DNA of 64,000 bases from Symmetrospora coprosmae (taxonomy: Eukaryota; Basidiomycota; Cystobasidiomycetes; Symmetrosporaceae), in the NCBI GenBank assembly GCA_008802785.1, contig VUYT01000046.1, positions 1-64,000 of the forward strand, read 5' to 3'. Each line of letters opens with the position of its first letter. Positions within the stretch are counted from its first letter, which is position 1. Below, piece by piece: positions 10,597 to 22,173 of this stretch. The notes beneath the pieces are model-generated. The model had not been told where the DNA came from. It saw nothing but the letters and a program-made list of their open reading frames with translations, and searched no databases. The position numbers were made by a program, and so were the translations under genes.

Positions 10597-12166
10597 TCAC
10601 GCAAAAGGGTCGACTTCGCGACTTTTCGCCTCGTCGTCCTTCTTCTGCTTCTTCTTCTGCTGCTCTTCTTCCTCCTGCGCCGCGCGCTTCTTGAACAGGA
10701 CGCTGTCCGGGTCCTTCTCTGGGTTCTTGCAGTACTTGAGGCGGCGGTCGACCTCACGCACTGCCTCGACGTCTACGGCCTTCTTTGCGCTCTCGACGAG
10801 ATCGACGATCGGGTCGACAATGCCGCGGACGACGCTTTGCTTCTCGTGTGCCTGCGCGTCGGCCCCGCGCTGGCGCAGCGACGCGTCCGCCTCGCTCAGC
10901 GCCAGCTTGCTCGACAGCCACCGCTCCGCCAGAGACGGGTCGGTGAGGTGGAAGGCCGCGAGAGCAATCTGTGACGGCGTGTAGAGGAACTCGGCGTCCG
11001 TCAAGCGGAGGAGGAGGATCGTGGCAGAGGCCTTTGGGTAGACTGTTTCGGTCAGGTGGGCTATCGCCTCTTCGTCACCCTGCGATAGAGTCTTGAGAAA
11101 CATACAGGCCCAAAGCGCCGCGTGAGGACGATGCATGGCAGCGCACAAAGACGATCTGTCATTTGCGGATGGAACCTTGCGCACCTGCATGTCTAGCATT
11201 AACCCGCGTCCCGCCAGATCCGCATGATGCACCTTGAATTGGAACTTGAGAGATTGAGCAACGAGGAACTCGAGCGAGAGGACATCCTGATTTGTGCAGT
11301 TGGGTATTTTGTGCGTAAAATTGTCGATGGTGATCATCTGATTCTCGGTCTTGGTCGCCAGGAACAGGCACGTCAACCTGTCAGAAAGGCAAAGTGCAGG
11401 GGACGGCGAGCAAGTCAGACCACCGAGCTCGCTTCCGCCAGTGCAGAGCCAGGAGTAAATCATACACGCACATGACATTCTTTGGGTGGTAGTCCATGCA
11501 GGTGTTCCGGAGGTAGAAGCGCTTCAGGTACGTCATTGCCGTGCTCTCGACGTTCGTGGAAAACTTGAAGGCCTTGCACAGGCGGGTGAGCTGGAAGAGG
11601 TAATACGCGACGAGGGAGAGCTCGTCTTGGACCGTGAGGTATTGCACCTCGGACGGCGCTGGGTCCGTTGTGGAAGCCGCGAGCGTTTCCTGCGTGGATC
11701 ACGACGTCCGTTGCCCGTTCGTCAGTCACTGTTCCGTTGTAACTGTAAGCTCGAGAGCGGCCTACTCTTTCTTCCTCGAGCATGGACCGTACGCGCCCCA
11801 CTGCCGTCTGGTTCAGGTCTCTGCGCGCAGTGTCGAGCGTGGACCACGAGTATCTCCAGTTCCTGGGGCCGACGTTCGTTCGTCCGCTCAGCATCGCGCG
11901 AGAAGAGCACCAGCGCCAGCCAGCTGGTCAAAACCAAACCGCCTTCCTTACTTGAACTGGGAGGACATCTCAAACAGAGGCATCTGGCCTCGTTGCCCCT
12001 GCGCTTCGCCGTCCTCAGTGCCGTTCTCCTGAGCCGGTGCCTTGCCCTTGCCCTTGCCCTTGTCCTCCGCGCCCTTGGTGCCATTGCCATTGCCGTTTAC
12101 GCGTCCATCCTGAGCACTGCCCGCAGCATGGCGGGTCTGCGTCGATGATGAGGCAGGCCGCGACAT
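10597..12166 (-). CDS. CCL1: Cyclin H, TFIIH/CAK subunit
   Basis: Cyclin partner of the Kin28/CDK7 kinase in TFIIH, acting on the RNA polymerase II tail and in CDK activation. Exons on the minus strand: 12166-11952, 11862-11766, 11689-11472, 11377-11185, 11079-10597, giving about 401 aa. The N-terminus has a KGKGKGK tract (residues 36-42), then FEMSSQFKNWRYS as in cyclin H. Cyclin box 1 includes LTVQDELSLVAYYLFQLTRL, FKFSTNVESTAMTYLKRFYL, MDYHPKNVM and LTCLFLATKTENQ; the last join is rebuilt across intron 11471-11378. Box 2 contains LTDAEFLYTPSQIALAAFHL. The C-terminus is a charged E/K/Q helix. It is divergent from GDT1, with only 142 bp between the start codons. Confidence 0.92.
12041..12062. 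repeat. CCTTGC hexamer array coding KGKGKG in cyclin H
   Basis: Three to four copies of the hexanucleotide also expanded in SNF5. On the minus strand it codes alternating Lys-Gly in the disordered N-terminus of cyclin H. Confidence 0.8.
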
Positions 12167-12308
12167 GGCTCCTTGCTATAGCGGATCCGAAGATTTGGGG
12201 TGCGAAGAAGCCACAGTGCGGGCCGGGCGGATCCCGTCAAAGTCGCGTCTCTCCCTCCTCCTTCTATCCGTACGACTGCCCTCCATCACTGGCAAAAGAC
12301 CCACAGCC
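12167..12308. promoter_or_regulatory. Shared divergent promoter, cyclin H / GDT1
   Basis: Only 142 bp separate the cyclin H start (12166, minus) from the GDT1 start (12309, plus), so both 5' UTRs and promoters must be compact and overlapping. I see no clear TATA box. Confidence 0.55.
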
Positions 12309-13656
12309 ATGGCCCAGGTCACTGAAGACTACTTTGATGGTCTCACTCGCTCATTTGGTGCGCCCGCTCTCCATCCCTGTGGGAGCGACACGGCTCCCAG
12401 CCAACTCCACGGCCCACGGCCAAGCTGAGCTGAGCTGAGTTGACCACGGCCGCGCATACATATACACACATGTCTCACAGCCGTCATTGTCGGTTCGTAG
12501 ATACGTCAGATTCGATTTGCTGGCCCGCGCGTAGCTGAGCAGCAGCATCGTTGCTCCCGTCTCCCCCTCGCGCGTTCGTGGCTGCTCGCGACCCTTTACA
12601 GTTTCGGAGATTGGCGACAAGACCTTCCTCCTGTGAGCAGCGGGCGGTCGCGCACGCGCACTCTTAGATAATCTACACTGCTGATGTTGCCGTGCTTTCG
12701 CGTGCACTATCGGACAGAGCCGCCATCATGGCAATGCGGCACCCGCGCCTCATCATCCTCGCAGGCGCGTTCGCAGCACTGGCCCTCATGTCGCTCCTCT
12801 CGGCCGTCATGGGCCACATCTTGCCCGCTTTGCTACCCCGGCGGTACACGACGGTCGCAGCCGCGCTGCTCTTCTTTGTCTTCGGGGCCATGATGCTGCG
12901 CGAGGGCCTCGAGATGGAGGGCGGGAACGAGAAGATCCAGGAGGAAATGCGCGAGGTCCAGAAGGAGGTCGAGGACGCAGAAGAAAAGGTCACGGGAAGC
13001 GGAGCGCAGACGTCTGCGCGCTTGCTCGAGAACGCCGAGGAAGGCGGCGCAGGCGTCTCTGCGTCCTCGTCGTCCGCACACGCGCGTCCGCTCTCTGCGA
13101 ACGGGTCCGGCATGTCGTCCAACTCGCGGCAAAAGAACGCCCAGGACAAGAATGTGCAGCAGGTCAAGCAGGGCATCTCAAACCTCGTCCAGCTCTTCGT
13201 ACACCCAATCCTTCTCCAGACGTTTGTCATGACTTTCCTCGCAGAGTGGGGCGACCGCTCACAGATCTCGACCATCGCGCTCGCAGCTGCGCATGTGAGT
13301 GCACTGCGTATAGCTTTGCCGACGGTATCTCCCGGATTCCTGCTTGTCTGATGCAACTCTCTCGCTTCCGCAGAACGTGTGGATCGTCACCATCGGCACC
13401 ATCTTTGGCCATCTCTGCTGCACCGCTGCTGCCGTCATGGGCGGACGGTGGCTTGCGACAAAGATCTCGGTTAAGCACGTTACGCTAGGCGGAGCAGTCC
13501 TGTTTCTCATCTTTGGGGTTGCCTACCTCTACGAGGTGAGTGGCCAGATGCCTGTCCATCCGCTCTGGCTTCTGGCCGACTAACGGCTCTCCTTTCCCTC
13601 CATACAAGGCATATGCATGGGACGAAGCTGCAGATGCGGCGGCACTGGCATTCTAA
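12309..13656 (+). CDS. GDT1: GDT1/TMEM165-family (UPF0016) Ca/Mn transporter
   Basis: Golgi-type cation exchanger importing Ca2+ and Mn2+ for glycosylation. Exons: 12309-12357, 12481-12492, 12602-12632, 12718-13294, 13374-13535, 13609-13656, giving 292 aa. Both family motifs are present: SEIGDKTFLL in the first half and AEWGDRSQ in the second (ExGDK/R-S/T). Hydrophobic helices flank each (LIILAGAFAALALMSLLSAV; VWIVTIGTIFGHLCC; VLFLIFGVAYLY). A hydrophilic Glu/Lys/Ser loop of about 110 residues separates the halves. Exon 2 is a 12-nt microexon that supplies AVIVV directly before SEIGDKT, as the family expects; skipping it stays in frame but removes part of helix 1. The ATG has a good context (CAGCC before it). 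No cleavable signal peptide precedes helix 1, which is shorter than in yeast Gdt1. Confidence 0.88.
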
Positions 13657-13946
13657 GTCTGATCGGTGTAGCCCGCCTGTGCACCTGCAGGCTACTCTGG
13701 TCGTTCTTGTTTCTATGAGTCAGTCCTCCGACACTTGATGCCGCGTCTAGCATGTTAGACTCGGTACTTGTACAGCTTGCAAGCCGCGTTATCTTGACCA
13801 GGCGCAGGGCGCGTCACGTCGCAAAGACCTAAGACATGCGGGCAAGAGCCTCGTGTCACCATGCCTTGGCGAGATAATGCATTGCAGAGCGTGCGTACGA
13901 CTGACATGCGCTGTGGGCGCTCCTACACTGGTACAGACTGCCCGAT
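13657..13946. terminator. Convergent 3' region between GDT1 and CEF1
   Basis: Two stop codons face each other across 290 bp, so the 3' UTRs of GDT1 and CEF1 are likely to lie close together here. No polyadenylation signal could be assigned with confidence. Confidence 0.4.
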
Positions 13947-16720
13947 CTACGACTCGTCCATACCTTCGAGAGCCTGTTCATTGACGGCCTCGGCGTACTC
14001 GAGCTCGAGCTCCTCCAACCTCGCCTGGAGGCCAGTCTTGTCCTGGTTCATCTCCCTGTACCTGATCTGCCCTTCCTTCTCGCGCCTCTCGAGGTCCTTG
14101 ACCTCCTTCTGGAGGGTCTCGAGCCGGCGCGGGATGGCGGCATCCTCGTTGAGCGCAAGTGTGCGAAAGGCGTCGAGCTGGAGCACAGCCTCGCGCGCGC
14201 TCTCGTTAGCAGCGGCGAGCTTGGCTGCCAGTGCCGTGTTGCGCGCCTGGTACCCGCCGAGCAGCTTGGACAGCTTGTTTTCCGTCTTTGCCGCCTTTGC
14301 CGCGTCAGCCGTCATGCGCTTCTTGTACAGGCTGAGCAGCTCAGCCTGACCCTGCGCGATCTCGGATGCTGACAGGCTCGCGCGGTCGACGTAGCTCGAC
14401 GAGGCAGCGTCGTATGCGAGCGACTCGGAGGTCGCCCGCCACACTGCATCGAAAGCCTCGTTGTCGAGCTGCGCCGCCAGTGTCCGCTTGACAATCTTTT
14501 CGTTGGCGCCAGGGAAGCCGAGCGCTGCCGCTAGCTCGCTATTGACGGCTGCACGGGCCGCCTCGAGGTCCTCGTCTGCGATCCGCTCAAGAGAGCTCTT
14601 GCCGCCTCCTGCGCGCTTGCCGCCTGCCACTGGATGAACGATGCTGTCGTGCTCAAGCAAGCGAACGAGCTCCATGGCAATTGTGCGCTCGAGCTCCTGC
14701 TCAATGCTGCCCTCGGGGGCATTCTGCAGATCGTAGAGCACGGATGAAGGGTCAAACTCGACAGGGCGAGGCAGACCAAGCTTGATGACCTGGCTGCGTC
14801 GGGCGAGCGCCTTCCTCTGCTCCTCAGCTCGGCGCGCTGCTAGGCGGGCGTCTCGCTCGGCAGCGTCTTCGGCCGACAGCGGGATCCCACTGTCGTAGCC
14901 ATCGGCCTCTTCGTCCTCGTCGTCCTCCGGCACCACAAGCTCAAAGTCGTTCTTGGGTTTGGGCAGCGCGGCGAATGCGTCCTCGAGCGTTGAACGCGCC
15001 GACTTGAGCCGCATCTTTTGCTCGCGCGGCGTCTCGCTGACGGACCCTTCGCGGTAGGGCGTGTTGATGGCCAGGCTGTCTCGGGGCGTGCGGAGTGGGG
15101 TGGCACCAGGTGCGCCTCGCACAGAACCAGGTGCGACACTTCGGGGAGTAGCGCCTCCTTCGGACCCATCGCGGTGCAGAGGCGTGGCAAGCGGATTCGG
15201 CGTAGGAAGCGCTGATCGCGCAGGTGTAGCGCCCTCGTACCCAGACCGGCCGAGCAGCTCGTGCTGCTGCATGTTCTCGTCGCCGAGCAGCGGCGTCTGC
15301 TGCATAGTCATGTTCCGTAGATTGCGTGCCTCCGCCATGACGTTGTCGGCTGTGCGAATACGCGTCAGCCATGAAAACGCTCCAAATGCATCTGCCAATG
15401 GTCGCTGCTCACCCTGAGGTGCAGTCCTGGGCGTCCTCGCATCCTTTGCGTGCGACAGGGCAGAGTACTCTCCGAGAAGGCCACGTCCAGCCTCGTTGCC
15501 TCCCTCTTCGGCAGCAAGCCGCGCGCTCTCGCCCGCCTGCCCAATCTTGACAATTTCTTCAAGCTCCTGCTCGCTGACCTGAGCACCAGGGAGAAGCAAC
15601 TTGCGCCGCTTGCCAATCTGCTGCTCCTCCTTCAGGCGCTGAATCTCCTGATCCTTGGCCGGCTGAAAGTTGGCCATGGCACCGCCCTGAGCCTGCTTGG
15701 CCGTAGCCTCCTTTGCCTTCTTTTGCCGCTTTCGCCGCTCGGCTTCCTCAATATCCTTCTTCCGCTTGCCACCCTCGAGCTCCTTCATGGTCTTGCCGAC
15801 GGGCGGTCCGGCCTTCTTGTCCGACTCGGCAGTCGTGTCGTAGAATCCTAGGGCAGGCTGCTTCTCGAAGGGAATATCGGCATTGTAGTCCATTCCCTTC
15901 TGCTTGACCTTGAAAGTCGTCTGGATCCCTGCCGCTTTGAGCTCTCGCTTCTTCTGCAGCATGGCCAACCGCCTGGCCTCCTCGAGCTGGCGTTCTCGTG
16001 CCTTCCTCTTTGCCTTTTTACCCTGCGTGTTGGCGAGCCTTGCTCGAGCCTCGGACAGCATCTCCTTCTCGTCCTCGTCCATGTCGATGGGGTCGGGCCT
16101 GGCCGGCTTGTTCTCTGGCTCTGGGTCAATCTCTCCGGGACGCAGGCGCCGGATGTCGTCTGCTGACGGCCCTGCCTCTGCGCCTACGCCGCTCAGGCCC
16201 AGCTCGTCGTTGTCGCGCTGTTCGGCCTCGTCGAGCAGCTTCTGATAGCGCTCCAGACACTGGGTTGCCGTGCGGCCCACGATGGGCGCAATGGTCCTCC
16301 ATTGGGTCGGCATGAGCTTGGCGAGGTGGAGCAGCTTCTCGTCCTCCTCCTTTGACCATTCTGTCTTCTTGATGCTGGGGTCGAGCCATTCGTACCACCG
16401 CGCTTTGCACTGCTTTGGCGTTTTCCGCACGAGCAGCGAGCTGATCCGCGCCCACTGGTTCTTGCCGTACTGGAGAAGCGGCGAGGACAAGGCTCTTGCT
16501 CAGGACGGCTATGAATTTTGGTGGACCACCGCTGTTAGACCCACCTTTGAGATTGCGGCCTTGAGAATCTCATCCTCTGTGTTCTTCCAGGCGCCTCCCT
16601 GTGAGGGCAGACGCGGGCAGCCGCAACGCATCTCAGTCTCAGGCGGCCAAGAAGGAGCAGCAATCACAGCAGGCACAGTGACCGTATCTCAGATGCACGC
16701 ACCTTGATGATGACTCTCAT
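13947..16720 (-). CDS. CEF1: Pre-mRNA splicing factor CEF1/CDC5
   Basis: Scaffold of the Prp19/NTC complex, needed for spliceosome activation. Exons on the minus strand: 16720-16703 (18 nt, MRVIIK), 16598-16545, 16469-13947, giving 864 aa. Two Myb/SANT repeats open the protein: GGAWKNTEDEILKAAISKYG...KQCKARWYEWLDP (residues 7-57) and KKTEWSKEEDEKLLHLAKLM...TATQCLERYQKLLDE (58-110). The central part is the long conserved CDC5 region with basic coiled-coil stretches (RKARERQLEEARRLAMLQKK) and MKELEGGKRKKDIEEAERRK. The C-terminus is coiled coil. The first two short exons are essential, because the genomic frame before 16469 does not give the conserved first Myb helix. It converges on GDT1. Confidence 0.95.
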
Positions 16721-16790
16721 TCTGGCTGCTCAGCTGGAATGCGATGCTGATGCGGTCCAGGTTGGGCGGGAAAAGAGGACAGGGGAGCGA

Positions 16791-16813
16791 AGGGCAAGGG
16801 CAAGGGCAAGGGA
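16791..16813. repeat. AAGGGC hexamer array in the CEF1 upstream region
   Basis: Three to four copies of the GGGCAA unit, here outside any gene I can support. It is the same unit that codes Gly-Gln or Lys-Gly tracts in SNF5, cyclin H and the AAA ATPase gene. Confidence 0.75.
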
Positions 16814-18008
16814 CAGAGGGCGACCGAGGAGGAGGAGCGGCTCTCTGACTGCGCTCTGCCTCTCTTGTCTGCACACCTGAAAGACATTGCCTGAAGTATA
16901 TGCACTGCACAGCAATGGTCATGGCGCACGCTGCAGCCTGTACTGCGCTGCTCAGTAGCAGCAGGCGAGCAGCAGATCTAGAGCCGTCGAGGTTGCACCA
17001 GCCCGAAGGCCAGCAGCCGGCACGGATCGTGACCTCTGACGAGCTCGCTCGCAGATCAAAGGAAGGGAACTACTGACGACCGACTGACGGACGAGTAGGC
17101 TACTGTATCCCGGACCGAACCAGATCAGCCAAGCTGAATACACATTACCGGCGCGAATGCTCTCTCGGGCTGGCTCGGTCTGGCCTCCGAGTCGGGGAGC
17201 CGAGCCATAGCCGAAGTCGGGTCCGCCTCGTCCGTCGCGCTGCGCTGCCTTCATTCCGAGAGCGATAGTTCTTTGTCTCTTTCCTCGCTATCCCTTACAT
17301 CCGCCCCTCCAAGCGACCTTGCGAAACCCCCCTTTCCAGCTCTCAGCTCGCCCAACATGTGCAACTGCGTAGCGAAAGCTAACGCTCGAGACTACAGACG
17401 GTGAGGATGACACTTACCTAGCTCTAGCTACGGAGGCACATGCTGATGCGACTGCTCCTGTGCTCTACGCTTCCATGAAATCGCAACAGGCAAGAGCGCA
17501 GGGCAGCTCGTCGCGAGATGCTCGGCGCCGGTCGAAGCGGATGGTTGTCGTTGCTCTGGCCGGCAATCACCGCCAGCGCATCTCGAAAAGCCGTCCTAAC
17601 AGGCGACCTGAAAGAGGCAACGTGAGTCCCGCGCGATTGTAGTCTGTTGCATCGCCGCGGCACCTCTGACCGGATCTATCCGTCCCGCAGATTCTCGTCT
17701 GCGCCACTTGATGCCGCTCCAGTCTTGCCATCATACACCGAGGCGCAGATGGTAAGCGCACATGGCTAAACGTACTTTTATAAACACCCCAGCGCAATCT
17801 GACGCGTCTTCCCGCCACTCGCTCCGGCAGGGTTACCGCCATCTCTGAATGCAGGCTCGTTCAGTTTCTTCCGGATCCCTCTTCACGCAGTCCGTATGTG
17901 TACGTAATAAAACGTCCCAGTGTCAGCAGTGGCAAAGTACGGTGTATAAAGGTGTAATGTCAGTGCCACACTTCCTGACCCAAAGTTCGGAGATCTTGGA
18001 CGGTCCAT

Positions 18009-18902
18009 CTACATATTTGCTCTTTCGCCAGCACCCCTCTCAACACATCCTGCGAGTTCGCTGCGCGCATCCGCCATCGTCAGATCGTCGTATAGCCTGA
18101 CTGCGTGCTGCGCGTGACTGGCTAGGACGGAACTCTCAAAGGCTTCTCGGGCGTCCTCGGAAAGGTTTTGTCGCAACGGAGGACGTCTTTGACGATCTGC
18201 CAGCAACTTTGGACGGGGAGACAGCAAGACCGTTGCGAATGCGTTGCTGCATCTCGATCAGACTGATAGCCAGAGGCGGACTGAACGCCTTGCGCATTTG
18301 CAGACGCTCCGACTCATTGACGTCCTCGTACGTCCGGCTCGGTGAAGCACACATTCTGGGCCAGCGTGAAAGTCTGCCATCGACCTAGAACTGGGACTAC
18401 GTCGCTACTTAGCACATATATGCATCGCACGCTTCGCCGAAGCGTCGCTCAGCTCTCGGCCCGCTGCTCGGCTCCGCCTCGGTTCCCTTCACCGGCCGGC
18501 TTCAGTGTAAATAGCGCTCACCTTCTCTGCCCTCCTCGTCTACGCCCATAAGCACAGCAGCTGAGGAGCGCGATCGCACTTGAATACTCATACGTATCTT
18601 CCGACCGCAATGAGCCACTGCGTCCAGGAGTGCCACGGAAGGTGCCAGCGAAAGTCCGTAGCATCCTTGAAGGACCCGGTTCACCGGTGATCCCCTGCTC
18701 ATACAGCCAGGCTTCCTTCCTTCTCTGAATACAGGCAAGAGCGAAAGGCAGCGAAACACGTGCGGAAGTTGGTTTCGCGCGATCCTACTTGGGCTTCAGC
18801 GTCAGATTGTGGTCCTGACGCATTGCTTGCTGCACCGCAAATCCGACTACACAGACAAGAGCGCAGAGAGAGCAAGCACACCCGAAGGTTGGTGCTGTCC
18901 AC
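18009..18902 (-). other. Unresolved coding-like patches on the minus strand
   Basis: Several minus-strand segments look more protein-like than their surroundings but do not join into one model. One is at about 18718-18503 (REGRKPGCMSRGSPVNRV onwards), bounded by TATTCAG before it and GTGAGC after it. A second is at 18354-18216 (TYEDVNESERLQMRKAF, then ISLIEMQQRIRNG). A third, in another frame, is at about 18160-18060 (EDAREAFESSVLASHAQH, then AVRLYDDLTMADARSEL). No domain is recognised. This may be an unknown spliced gene, a decayed gene or chance. A loosely repeated RSCL-containing motif occurs at about 18740, 18860 and 17500. Confidence 0.25.
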
Positions 18903-19555
18903 TACATGTTCTGCTGAGCGGACTTCAAGCTAAGAATCGACTGTTTGACCTGTGCCTAGAGAGGAGTGCAGAGCAGCCCGACACGAGAGGTCGACAGCCC
19001 GTCGGGAGGGCTGGATGTCCTTGTTGTGTGCATTAATGGCTAGGAATCAACTCGGAGAGCCATCTGCCTCTACAGAGAAGATGGCACAGTGAGGGTTGTC
19101 TCCATTTCACTGTGGGTATGCCGTCGCTGACGTACCGGTGATCTCCACAGAGGTACGCGCCTGCCAGCACCTCGGCAAGACATGACTTCAGCTCCCCCTC
19201 CATACAGCCATGCTTGAGAGCATACCCATGGTTGATACAGTGATGTGGGAACAGCTAGACATCAATCGACGTTTGCGACGGTGCATATGCGCTTCTCGCT
19301 CCAAAGGCCGCCGCTCTTTAACCGCCCAATCCTCGCACTGATCGAACACGTACATTGTAGCATAGCCGTGTCTAGCCTATGGCCGGCCATCTGTGTAGTT
19401 TAATCGGAATAGACTCGAGAACGTAAAGCGGAGCCGATTGTTCGGGCATTTGAGATCTTCGTCTGCGGTTCAGCGATGGACGGGACGGCTCGCACTCCGT
19501 CCAATACCCAATATCGCGCTTCAGCTCATCACCATCGCTCATTGCTGGTTTCCGA

Positions 19556-22173
19556 ATGTCACGCTACAACCTCGCGCGCAGGCTATGTCCCCTCTGCTCA
19601 TGTGGTCATAGCATCGCTCCTCGACCTCGGCCTGATCCCGCGAATTTCGCGGTCCCGCAAAGGTCATTCTCGACGTCGAGCGCAAAGGAGCGCGGACCTG
19701 CACAGTCATCACGGCAGAAGTCGCTAGCTGGAGGCGGAGGAAGTGCCAGCAGTCGCGGGCGCAGTAACCCCAGCAAGTTTGGCGACGCAGGTCCGGCGAG
19801 ACGGCCACATGGGCGTGCGCCACCAAAGGAAGCTGCGAGCGCCTTCAACCTCTCTTCAAACGTGCCCGTTGCACGCTCCGAGGTGCTTGATGGCTCTGAC
19901 AAGCCAGAGATGCTCAAGCTGCTCCGACGGAAAGCGAACGAGCTGGGTCGGGCGGGCGGGCAGATGGCTGCCGTTCTCGATGCGGTCGCTGCGCGCCTTG
20001 GCCTGGACAACGCAGAATTCCACAGGCTGGCACAAAAATGGAGCGAGACTGCGCCGTTCGCGATAGAGAAGGATCTGCAGGGTGCGAGCAAGATCAGTTT
20101 CGACGGGTACGATTGATTGCCGCACTGGGACTGCCCCACTCGCGCATACTTACCGTGCCGTTGTCCGTAATCGCAGCTTCGACTCTTTGGGCGCGATAGC
20201 TGACTTCCAAGCAAATGGCGAGCGGGCCGTCGAACGTGCTGTCCTTTCGTACTTTCTGCGCTGGATCCGAGATCAGGCGGAACGCGGGAAAGAGCGCATC
20301 GGTCCGCAGATGGCCTCGGTCATCGAGGCGCTGGACCTGCGCTACCCGGGCGAATGGTATCCAAGTGCTAGGAGTCTAAAGCGCAAGCTCATACTACACG
20401 TGGGGCCAACGAACAGCGGCAAGACATACAACGCGCTGTGCGCCCTGGCTAAAGCGCGAGCGGGCGCTTTCGCCGGCCCACTCCGCCTGCTCGCGACAGA
20501 AGTGTACAACCGCTTCAATGCAGGTACGATCGGCGGTCTCACACCTGACTCGCCACGTGTCTGCAACCTCATCACGGGCGAGGAGAAGAAGATTCACGAC
20601 AACCTGGCTGGGCTCGAAAGCTGTACGGTCGAGATGATGAGCACTACACGGACGTTCGACGTGGTCGTGATCGACGAGATCCAAATGATTGGCAACGCTG
20701 ACCGTGGCCAGGCGTGGACCAACGCGCTCATCGGTATCAGGGCTAGCGAGGTCCACCTGTGCGGTGAGCCGAGCGTTGTCGATCTCGTCAAGCGCATTGG
20801 GCGTACTTTGGGAGACGACGTCGAAGTCAGGCATTACGAGCGACTTTCGCCTCTCCGCGTTGCTCAGAAGAGCTTGAGAGGTGACCTCACCCAGATCAAG
20901 AAGGGAGATTGCCTAGTCACCTTCAGCAGGAACAACATTTTTGCTCTGAAAAAGGAGGTCGAGGAAGTGACTGGTCTCAGAGTGGCTGTCGCCTATGGAG
21001 GTCTGCCGCCGGAAGTGCGCGAGGAGCAAGCTCGTGGCTTCAATGCATCGAGCGAGGACGGAGGCTACGATGTCATGGTGGCGAGCGATGCAATTGGAAT
21101 GGGCCTCAACCTGTGAGTATACGTTCACTCTTGGCAGGACTGTGATTCTTGCTGATACCGCTGTTCCTCCATTCAGTAAGATCAAGCGGATCATCTTCGA
21201 GACAATGCACAAGTGGGATGGACGACAGGCCGTCGAGCTCTCGACTTCGCAAATCAAGCAGATCGGCGGACGAGCGGGACGTTTCAGTGTCGGAGCAGGT
21301 ACTACATCCGCTTCTGGTCCCGACGAGATCGATCCGGAAGAAGCGCAGAGGGTAGCAGCGACCGTGCCCCTTGAGGATGTCACAAACGGCGTCGTTACCT
21401 GCTTGGAAGAGGAAGACATGCCCATACTCCACAAAGCAATGAAGGCGCCCATGGAGCCTATCACCAAGGCTGCTTTGCACCCTACGAGTCAGCAGCTTAC
21501 CGACTTCACATCGCTCCTCCCGAGCACGACAACACAGGCGCACGTCTTTGAAATTTTCCCAGTTATCGCCTCCACTTCGTCCGACTACTTTATACCAGCC
21601 TTCGGAGGTGCAATGGCGGTGTCAGACTTCCTCAAGGACATCCCACATCTGAGCGTCGGCGAGCGCTGGCTGCTCGGCAATGCTCCCGTAAATGTGCGCG
21701 ACCCGGAGGTCGTGCGCGCTTTCGTTGCATATGCCTCCGGCTGGGCCAGCCACACGGTCGTCGAAATTACGCAGTGGCTGGAGGAGAGCGGGATGGGCTT
21801 CCTGCTCGAGCAATTCCGCCACGCTGAGAAGGAGGCATCGGAGGGCACCAGCAGTCCGCTCGGGAGTACGAGGACCGTGGCTCGCTTTGCATCCTCGACG
21901 AATCTCATCAGGCTCGAGTCGCTCCATCGATGCCTGTCGCTATACCTCTGGCTGCATTATCGCGCCTCGATCATTTTCCCGCAAGTAGCAGAGGCCAGAC
22001 TTCTCAAGGTCGAAGTACAGGAGGCAATCGATTTTATCCTCGAGCAGATGACATTCAGGAGGAAATCGGTCAAGGACCAGGCGGCTGCGAAGTCAAAGAC
22101 AAAGCCAGCTGGCCGCAAGGGAGAGTTCAGATCCGACCAGGCCGGTCCAAAGGAGGCATCTGCTTCCCTCTGA
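19556..22173 (+). CDS. SUV3: Mitochondrial ATP-dependent RNA helicase SUV3
   Basis: Ski2-like DExH helicase of the mitochondrial RNA degradosome. Exons: 19556-20106, 20177-21112, 21177-22173, giving 827 aa. The N-terminus (MSRYNLARRLCPLCSCGHSI, then Arg/Ser/Thr-rich) looks like a mitochondrial presequence. Helicase motifs in order: GPTNSGKTYNAL (Walker A, about residue 258), GPLRLLATEVYNRFNA (Ia), VVIDEIQMI (DEIQ box, about 350), VHLCGEPS, FSRNNIF, VMVASDAIGMGLNL, then QIGGRAGRF (motif VI), which is rebuilt after the second intron. The C-terminal SUV3-specific domain follows and the protein ends in a basic tail. The start ATG was chosen because it opens the Arg-rich presequence. SUV3 is tandem to the FAD monooxygenase downstream, 512 bp away. 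Confidence 0.95.

Larger units (their letters stand above)
16721..19555. other. 2.8 kb between CEF1 and SUV3 without a confident gene
   Basis: The right end should hold the SUV3 promoter and the left end the CEF1 promoter. It contains a short AAGGGC hexamer array at 16791-16813 and, on the minus strand between about 18.0 and 18.9 kb, coding-like patches described separately. A plus-strand frame at about 17372-17641 (basic, Arg-rich end) lacks a start codon in frame and a recognisable domain. I found no tRNA or structured RNA. Confidence 0.45.
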
